The translations under genes were made by a program, and so were the position numbers. This document shows, piece after piece, positions 53,982 to 64,000 of a stretch of DNA of 64,000 nucleotides. The notes under the pieces are model-generated. The model did no database searches, was not told where the DNA came from, and saw only the letters and a list, made by a program, of their open reading frames with translations. Source of the DNA: Spizellomyces sp. 'palustris'. Taxonomy: Eukaryota; Chytridiomycota; Chytridiomycetes; Spizellomycetales; Spizellomycetaceae. Each line of letters opens with the position of its first letter. The stretch's first letter is position 1. The stretch lies in contig QEAR01000009.1 of NCBI GenBank assembly GCA_006535965.1, positions 329,633 through 393,632 on the forward strand. Direction: 5' to 3'.

Positions 53982-54837
53982 TCAAGGAATCGGTTGGCCA
54001 ACAACGTTGCCGCTGTCAAGCGAAAACCGGATTAAAATCTGGGTATATTAACGCAAGAGACATGTGAAAAACTTACGCAGGAAAGTACTCGCAGACAACA
54101 AATGAAAGCTTTTCGCCAGATTTTTGTTTGACACCGAGTGCACAACCCAATTCCCTCGTTGAGCCCCATACAAGTTGAGAGTAATGTCCATAGTCGAGAA
54201 AGTTTCCATCACCAATCAACCCACTGCTGGGCAGTTTGTTCTTTTCATCGTACCAGGTTTGAACTGCAGGTCCGCACGCCTGATTGCCGTCGCCAGATGT
54301 TGAAGAGCCAAAAAGGTTTTCACCAAAGGGACCACCGGAATGTTCAAGATCAAGTTGGCCAGTGGACGCAAGTTGGTTGGCCCAATTCTGAGCATGGGCA
54401 GCAGCCTTGGCTGACCACACAAGGCTGCCCTTGCCATCTTGAGCACGAAGGCGGTTGTGAGTGGCGAGACAATCATCCTGGAATGAGCCTTTCGGGACCG
54501 GCTTGGACTCTGGCTCTGGCTTTGGAGTAGGAGTCGGCGTGGGTTTGGGTTTGGGTACGGCCACATACTTGGCCGGTTCCGGTTTAGGTGTAGAAATAGG
54601 TTTCGGAGCGGGAAGCGCGGGTGCCGGAACGACTTTGGGCAGTTCCACATACGAAGGAGGTTCTGGCGTCGCTGTGGGGTAGACTGCGGGTGTTGATGTG
54701 ACCCGCTTCTTGCAGTTTGCTGCTCCCTCGTGACGTGCAGCGAGCCGGCGCCTGCATTTTAGACCCGCAGCGGATACAGAGTCCGTCGCACTGAGGGCCG
54801 CGACGGCGATAACGAGAATACTTGCCAACTTGACCAT
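53982..54837 (-). CDS. Secreted CAP-domain (SCP/PR-1-like) protein
   Basis: Two exons: 54837-54077 and 54012-53982, with a 64-nt intron (GTAAGT...TTGACAG); 263 aa. The first exon seems to end in a stop right at the donor (PA-stop), but splicing restores the usual CAP ending, CEYFPAGNVVGQPIP. N-terminal signal peptide MVKLASILVIAVAALSATD; then a Lys/Pro-rich repetitive linker (KPKPTPTPTPKPEPESKP). The CAP domain follows: CLATHNRLRAQDGKGSLVWS, HAQNWANQLASTG, EHSGGPFGENLF, WYDE, GHYSQLVWGSTRELGCA and FVVCEYFP. The His, Glu, Glu and His cavity residues are present. Fungal Pry proteins of this family bind sterols and fatty acids outside the cell. Wall attachment through the Pro-rich linker is possible. 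Confidence 0.88.
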
Positions 54838-55471
54838 AATGAGAGGCGACCGGCGCTTTTGTTCTTCTATGTAATTCTATATATAATACAACGAAACGAA
54901 AACACGGCAGTGCAAAACCAGCTTGCAATCCGGAAAGTGTGAAATGAGGAGGTCTGGAGGGCGGGGGGAGGAAACGGAGGTGCCGGCGCTTTAAAACCCA
55001 TTTTCCTTCTTGTTTAACGCCTGCCGTTTTTTTTTGCCCGTCGGCTGGTCGTACGGATGAGCCGCTTGATGGAGCGCAAAATTCAATTTTTAAGCTTTTC
55101 GGACACGCAAATGGCTTATATAAGCATGTCGGACAGCCAATTCCGCTTGTGTTATTTTTGTGTTGCATGTCGTGTGCATTGTCGTGTGCATGCCCAGTTT
55201 GTTGTGAGTGCATGTGCACTTATTCGAGATAGCGTCCTAGGCCGATCGTTCAGGGAAACGGCGGCGTCAGCATTCTATTGTTCCCCTTTGGCAATAAAGG
55301 ATCTTTTCCAGTTGGTACCCTCCATGTTCCTTGCCAATTAAATTCCATGACACTAAATCCGTAACATCCCTTGAATGGCCGAGTACCTGTCCTGCATCAT
55401 AGTGGGATTTTTTACTCATTGTGCGGGGAGACCTTGGTGCATACCCATCTTTTGATTCTCTGGACAAGAAC
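54838..55471. other. Intergenic region between divergent genes
   Basis: 0.6 kb, no gene recognised. It contains near-repeated motifs CTTATATAAGCATGTCGGACA and TTTTCGGACACGCAA near 55094-55137. Confidence 0.4.
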
Positions 55472-59028
<3,557 letters not shown>

Positions 59029-59209
59029 GGAGGGTAGACGATTGGGCCATATATACCATTTTTTTAATTCCGATGCTTTGGTGATCATTGAAAGCCACGT
59101 GATTGAGATGATAAATATATACCTAGCAGATGATAGGTTAACTGGCGCAGTCGTAGCGAGAAAGACGAACAACCATCCACATTGCCCACAGAAACGGTCA
59201 ACGAACGAG

Positions 59210-62200
59210 ATGGCAAGATACCGCTCTCGCTCACGTTCCCGTTCTCAGGACTCCAGAGACAAGGACGCCTCACCAGAGTACAAACGACGAAAGCATGATG
59301 ACGACGACCATGGCTCTCGTCGCAAGGAGCACAGGGACCGTTCAAGCAGAAAACATCGGTCAGAAAGGGACAGAGAGAGCCGGCGAGATCGTAGCAAAGA
59401 TCGAAGCAAAGAAAAGTCGCGCAGTGAGAGATCTCGGCATTCCAAAGCCAAAGACGATGACCGTGATGGCCATAGGGAGAAAGATGACCGCAGCGACCAA
59501 GAGCGGTCTGGGTCGGTGACACGCCCTACGGTGGAATCCAGCACAAATGGCCAGACACGGACAGAACACACGGTAAGGAATGATGGGAAGGAGAGCCCAA
59601 AGCGCCTCAGCGATGCTATGGACATCGATACCGTGGACCACCGGCAGCAAAATAATGGTCAGATGCATACAACAGGGAAAAATGTCGCTGTGAAGACCGG
59701 GTCAGCTGTCAAGGTATGCATAGTTGATGTTGCTCACTCCTCGAGCACAACGATACTTACATGGCTTGCATGGCAGAGCAACGAATCAGGGAAAGACGAG
59801 AAACTGGTGCAGGTATGTATTTCGATTGTGTTTCATCATGTTCTCTCTCGTGGCCTCCATATCATGCGTAACCCTATCATTTCAGGAGCAACCTACTACA
59901 CCGGTAGCTGATGCAGAAGAAAAGTTGCGACAGCGTCGAGAGCGAATTGAACAGTGGCGACGGGAAAGAGCAGCAAAGGAAGTCGCAGAAAAAGGTGCAG
60001 AGGAGACCTCAAAGGCGGAGGCGAGCCCGGTCTCGGTAAGGAAGGAAGACGGAGCAACTCCGGAGAAAGATGGCAATTTAACTACCAAGTTGGGTGGTGC
60101 AGTCGTGACAGGTGAGACGACCTAAATGCATCTCAATAAGACAGAAACTGAGCTTTGATATTTTGATCAGGCGGGCCAGCATCAGCAACCACATCACCGA
60201 ATCATGGGGTCCGGAAGAGAGAATCATCTATTGCCTTTGGCTCTTCTGGATCAAAGTCAGGTTCCAAGTCAGTTGCAAAATTCGGGTTTGGTAAATCGGT
60301 GAAATCCGGAATTTCTATCAAACCGACCGTTATAGCCCCCAAGCCATTAGCAATAAAACCAAAGTCTGCCTTTAGCTTTGAGGCGGATGATGACGAGTCG
60401 ACAGTGTCTAAACTACCCAGTAAAAAGCTGCGGATGTTAGGCCCAGACGATATGGAGTTGGATGCTGGCAAGTCCACCGAGAACGAAGATGATCAGGATA
60501 CTCTGGAAGCGTTCATGGAGGATGTGAACACGGAAGTTCAAAAGCTGAATGAGGATGACCAATTGGCGCAACAACAAAACGAACCTATGGACGTAAATGA
60601 AGCCAACGACCAAGACGATGATCAAGAGGCCATGAGTGACGACGCTGATGATTTGATTGCTGCTGCTGCTAAAAAGCTTGCGGCGAAGCGCAAGGATTTG
60701 GCACCAGTCGATCATAGCACTCAACATTACGAGCCGTTCCGAAAGAATTTCTATATTGAACCGCCTGAACTTGGAGATATGACTAATGAGGAAGTAGAAC
60801 TGAAGCGAGCAGAACTAGATGGTATCAAGATTCGCGGAGTCAGGTGTCCCAAGCCCATTGAGAAGTGGACGCAGTTTGGTCTTCCAGGTGGAGTTGGTGA
60901 AGTGATTCGGAGGATTTTGAAGTATGACAGGCCCACACCCATTCAAGCGCAAGCTATACCGGCGGTTATGAGCGGGAGGGATGTCATTGGCATCGCCAAA
61001 ACGGGGTCTGGAAAAGTATGTATGCCTCGTCTACGTGCTGCATTGTTCATCTCATTGATTAATGGGATGGTTGTAGACAATCGCTTTTCTGCTTCCAATG
61101 TTCCGACACATCAAAGATCAACGTCCTTTGGAAGCTCAAGAAGGACCAATTGCACTTATCATGACCCCGACACGAGAGCTTGCAGTGCAAATCCACAAAG
61201 AATGCAAACATTTTGCTCGGGCGCTGAATCTCCGCGCAGTTTGCTGTTACGGCGGTTCACCGATTAAAGACCAGATCGCGGAACTGAAAAGAGGAGCTGA
61301 AATCATCATCTGTACTCCAGGAAGAATGATTGATTTGCTGTGCGCGAACAGTGGCAGAGTTACAAATCTAAAGCGTGTTACTTACCTTGTCCTTGATGAA
61401 GCGGACCGTATGTTTGACATGGGATTCGAGCCTCAGGTCATGCGGATCGTTAACAACGTGCGCCCCGATAGGCAGACTATTCTATTTTCAGCTACATTTC
61501 CGCGAAAAATGGAAGCTCTTGCTCGAAAGATTCTTCACAAGCCACTGGAAATCACCGTCGGCGGCCGGAGTGTTGTGGCGTCCGATGTCACTCAAATTGT
61601 CGAGGTTTTACAGGACGAGAATGCTAAATTTCTACGGTTGCTCGACATTCTTGGTCGCACATTCAACGAGGATCAGGATGCAAAAGTTTTGATTTTCACT
61701 GATCGGCAAGAAGCTGCGGACAACCTCCTCACCTTACTTCTTCGAAAGGGATATCCATGTCAGTCGCTTCACGGTGGCAAGGATCAAGCTGATAGGGATT
61801 CCACTATTTCCGATTTCAAAACAGGAAATACAAATATCTTGATTGCAACATCGGTGGCTGCTCGAGGTTTGGACGTCAAGCAGCTGAAAGTCGTCATTAA
61901 TTACGAATGTCCCAACCATATGGAAGATTATGTTCATCGCGTTGGACGCACGGGCCGCGCGGGGAACAAGGGTACAGCGTACACATTCATTACGCCTGAC
62001 CAGGAGAAGTTTGCGGTGGATATTTTAAAGGCATTGACAATGAGCGAGGTGCAAGTGCCGGAGGATTTGCAAAAGCTTGCAGACGCATTCATTCAGAAGG
62101 TGAAGACAGGCGCGGCGCAGTATTCTTCGTCCGGGTTTGGCGGGAAAGGTTTGGAGAAATTGGAAAAAGAGCGGGACATGGTGAAGAAGCTTCAAAAGAA

Positions 62201-62884
62201 AGCTCATGGTGCTGCTTTCGATGACGAAGATGATGAGGAAGATGAAGATGTCAAGTTCGAGGCAAAGGCAGTGCCAGCAGGGGCAGCTCCTCCACCAGTC
62301 GCCGGTGATAGTGCAGGTACGACACCAGCAGCCAATGGAGGCGGTTTGGCATCGGCGGCCGTCAAAGCTGCACAAGAGGCAGCCGCAAAGGTTAATGCCG
62401 CTGTGGGTGCGTCAGGAGCAGCCAGAGCTCGCGACATCATTGCCGAAATCAATGCGAAATTCAAGGATGCGGCTGCAGGAGCCGGCGGCGAGGACAAGAA
62501 GCAAGCATCAGAGGCTGCATATGCATATGAGATTGAGATCAACGATTATCCGCAAAAGGCACGTTGGCGCGTTACAAACAAGGAGCAAATTTCACAAATC
62601 ACCGAGCTCAGTGGTGCAGCCATTACAACAAGAGGCACCTACTTTCCTCCTGGCAAACAACCTGGTCTTGGAGAACGCAAGTTGTACTTGGTAAGTCAAT
62701 TCTCTGCATCCTCAGATACTGCCGACATAATTCTTACAGATATACTGTTAAATAGTTTATTGAAGGCGACACACAGATCGTCATTGATAAAGCGAAGGCT
62801 GAAATCAAACGTATCATTACGGAGGCTACCATCTCCAGTATGGAGAGCGAGGCTGCGGGTGGTGCTCGCTACTCAGTTCTGTGA
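59210..62884 (+). CDS. PRP5: Prp5/DDX46 DEAD-box splicing helicase
   Basis: ATG at 59210 ([15 protein letters not shown]). The N-terminus is an SR/RD/RE-rich region (about 150 aa), then a helical [20 protein letters not shown] segment, an acidic stretch, and [19 protein letters not shown]. The DEAD core carries the Q-motif region ([19 protein letters not shown]), AKTGSGK / [11 protein letters not shown] across an intron at about 61.0 kb, [56 protein letters not shown] and HR-GRTGRAG. The C-terminal extension ends after an intron (...[20 protein letters not shown]...) at 62884. Prp5 remodels U2 snRNP during prespliceosome formation. All motifs of an active helicase are present. Length of about 1,090 aa agrees with the animal DDX46 type. 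Confidence 0.93.
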
Positions 62885-63140
62885 TATAACCTGCTCGACG
62901 CGGTGTGACATCGCATGTAGATAAGTTTAGATTGCACCTGCATATATGGAAACACGATGTTTGTGTACTTTATTACTACAGAAAGAAACGTCGTCTGCTT
63001 AATGAATTGTCTACGGCTGCCGCAGGAAAGGTTCTGTAGACAGCAATACCCATGCAGTTTCAGTGAACCTAATCAAAATCTGTAGATTGGAGAGGCTCCA
63101 GTGCAGGGGCAAACCCACGCCAGCTGGTGAAGAAATGCGC

Positions 63141-63850
63141 CTATTCATGCCAAACTAGAAGCTCAAAAGGCTTGATGACCAGTGATCCATTCTTAGGGGC
63201 GACCTGAGATTGCGGGCGGACATACTTGGAGTGAACTTGAAGAATCCAACACCAGCCGCTCAGGGAACGTGTGAAGGCTTCGCGCTAGGATTTCAATATA
63301 TGTTAAACGCCAGACCCGACCAGATGACGAAAATCATTTGATAATCCATGTATCTAAGTGGTGCGACATGACGGTACGCTCAACCATAGAATGCCTGAGC
63401 ATACATGACAACTCTGAATAGCAAATGCTTTCGTTGATGGGTTCAGACAAGACCAGCTGCTCAAAATGATTGTACTGGTCGACATTGCGTCACACCATCA
63501 CACTTCCCAACAAACAATATTTGAGCGCGAGGAGGTACATACAGAACTGTAACGTTGGATTTTCAATGCAGATGGAGAAAGAAATCCCAAATAGGAGGGT
63601 TAGAGATGCTAACCCCACAGGTTTGCTCTGTCCCTCGTCAAATTTCCAACCAACTCCTTTCAAAGAGATGTTCGCTTGTGATTCAATGTACACTTGCTAT
63701 GATGAGCAAGCTCCTGCTGGATTTCAGAAGGACATGATATCCCATCTCGGCCCCGGCCCATCATACGTCTTTTGAATTGTTCATAATCGGCAACGGTGTC
63801 GATGAATCCATCGGTCTTCCATTTCAGAGTGCACTGGGCCTGCAATACAG
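63141..63850 (-). CDS. Unidentified spliced subtelomeric gene (candidate)
   Basis: I do not recognise the family. On the minus strand several protein-like exons lie in order: one starting after TATTGCAG at about 63840 (CTLKWKTDGFIDTVADYEQF then KRRMMGRGRDG); one near 63490-63410 (RRNVDQYNHFEQLVLSEPIN); one near 63340-63300 (YMDYQMIFVIWSGLAFNIY); and a final one from about 63287 to the TAG at 63143-63141 (LSGWCWILQVHSKYVRPQSQ then KNGSLVIKPFELLVWHE). Acceptors TTAG and CCTAG flank the latter two. No start codon was found before the telomeric repeat, so it may be truncated by the chromosome end or begin at about 63900. The C-terminal NGSLVIKPFELLVW looks like a beta-strand ending seen in some glycosidases; this is weak. 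A gene remnant is equally possible. Confidence 0.3.
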
Positions 63851-63920
63851 CACCAGAACAACAGATACATAGGAAAAAACCTTGTCTCAACACACCTCCT
63901 TCAGTTAATCTTTCAGCTCA

Positions 63921-63946
63921 TAGGGTTAGGGTTAGGGTTAGGGTTT
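63921..63946 (+). repeat. TTAGGG telomeric repeat, inner block
   Basis: Four TTAGGG-type units followed by a degenerate TTTACGG. It is separated from the terminal block by about 21 bp of other sequence. Confidence 0.9.
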
Positions 63947-63967
63947 ACGGTGTCTATTAGCAGTCAC

Positions 63968-64000
63968 TTAGGGTTAGGGTTAGGGTTAGGTTAGGTTAGG
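63968..64000 (+). repeat. TTAGGG telomeric repeat, terminal block
   Basis: About three TTAGGG units then TTAGG (5-bp) units to the edge of the window. The G-rich strand runs 5' to 3' toward the edge, as expected for a right-hand chromosome end. Confidence 0.9.

Overview
The window looks like the end of a chromosome from a zoosporic (flagellated) true fungus, most likely Chytridiomycota-like. Reasons: tandem TTAGGG at the right edge; dense genes with many short GT-AG introns, mostly about 55-90 nt; fungal-type proteins (Mub1/SamB, hybrid histidine kinase, 7TM-RGS receptor, CAP protein); and relatives of cilium-associated proteins (LRRC23-like, LEKR1-like, multi-domain adenylate kinase) that non-flagellated fungi generally lack. 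The species is not identified. All gene models come from reading frames, splice signals and family motifs only; no transcript or database was consulted.

Left part (1-23.6 kb): a partial cupredoxin-domain surface protein; an SRA-YDG (modified-cytosine reader) protein; a 1.4 kb accessory segment with minisatellites, a broken reading frame and a possible spliced antisense transcript; a membrane hybrid histidine kinase head-to-head with a 7TM-RGS receptor (a sensory pair); an unresolved stretch with leucine-rich-repeat-like segments on both strands; TACO1/YebC; a head-to-head LEKR1-like/LRRC23-like pair; and an SF2 helicase that a 56-nt intron appears to join to a C2H2 zinc-finger region.

Middle (25.8-46.4 kb): a long-chain mannitol dehydrogenase and a divergent HAD phosphatase (possible mannitol pathway pair); a Kelch-TM-SH3 surface protein; an AIG2/GGCT-like enzyme; an IQ/coiled-coil/Pumilio protein; TFIIE-alpha and WDR24/Sea2 sharing a promoter; an F-box/LRR protein; and a small unknown protein.

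Right part (46.4-64 kb): a two-RING protein; a protein with four tandem mixed CCCH/knuckle zinc modules; a small protein with two Stc1-like zinc motifs; Mub1-like MYND protein; a secreted CAP protein; a three-domain adenylate kinase; the Prp5/DDX46 splicing helicase; an unidentified spliced subtelomeric gene; then telomeric repeat.

Most genes are independent housekeeping or signalling genes. The least familiar items are the helicase-zinc-finger fusion, the four-module zinc protein, the tandem Stc1-like protein and the IQ-coiled-coil-PUF protein. Several of these are nucleic-acid-binding, and together with the SRA protein they suggest RNA/chromatin functions, but I see no operon-like system that links them.
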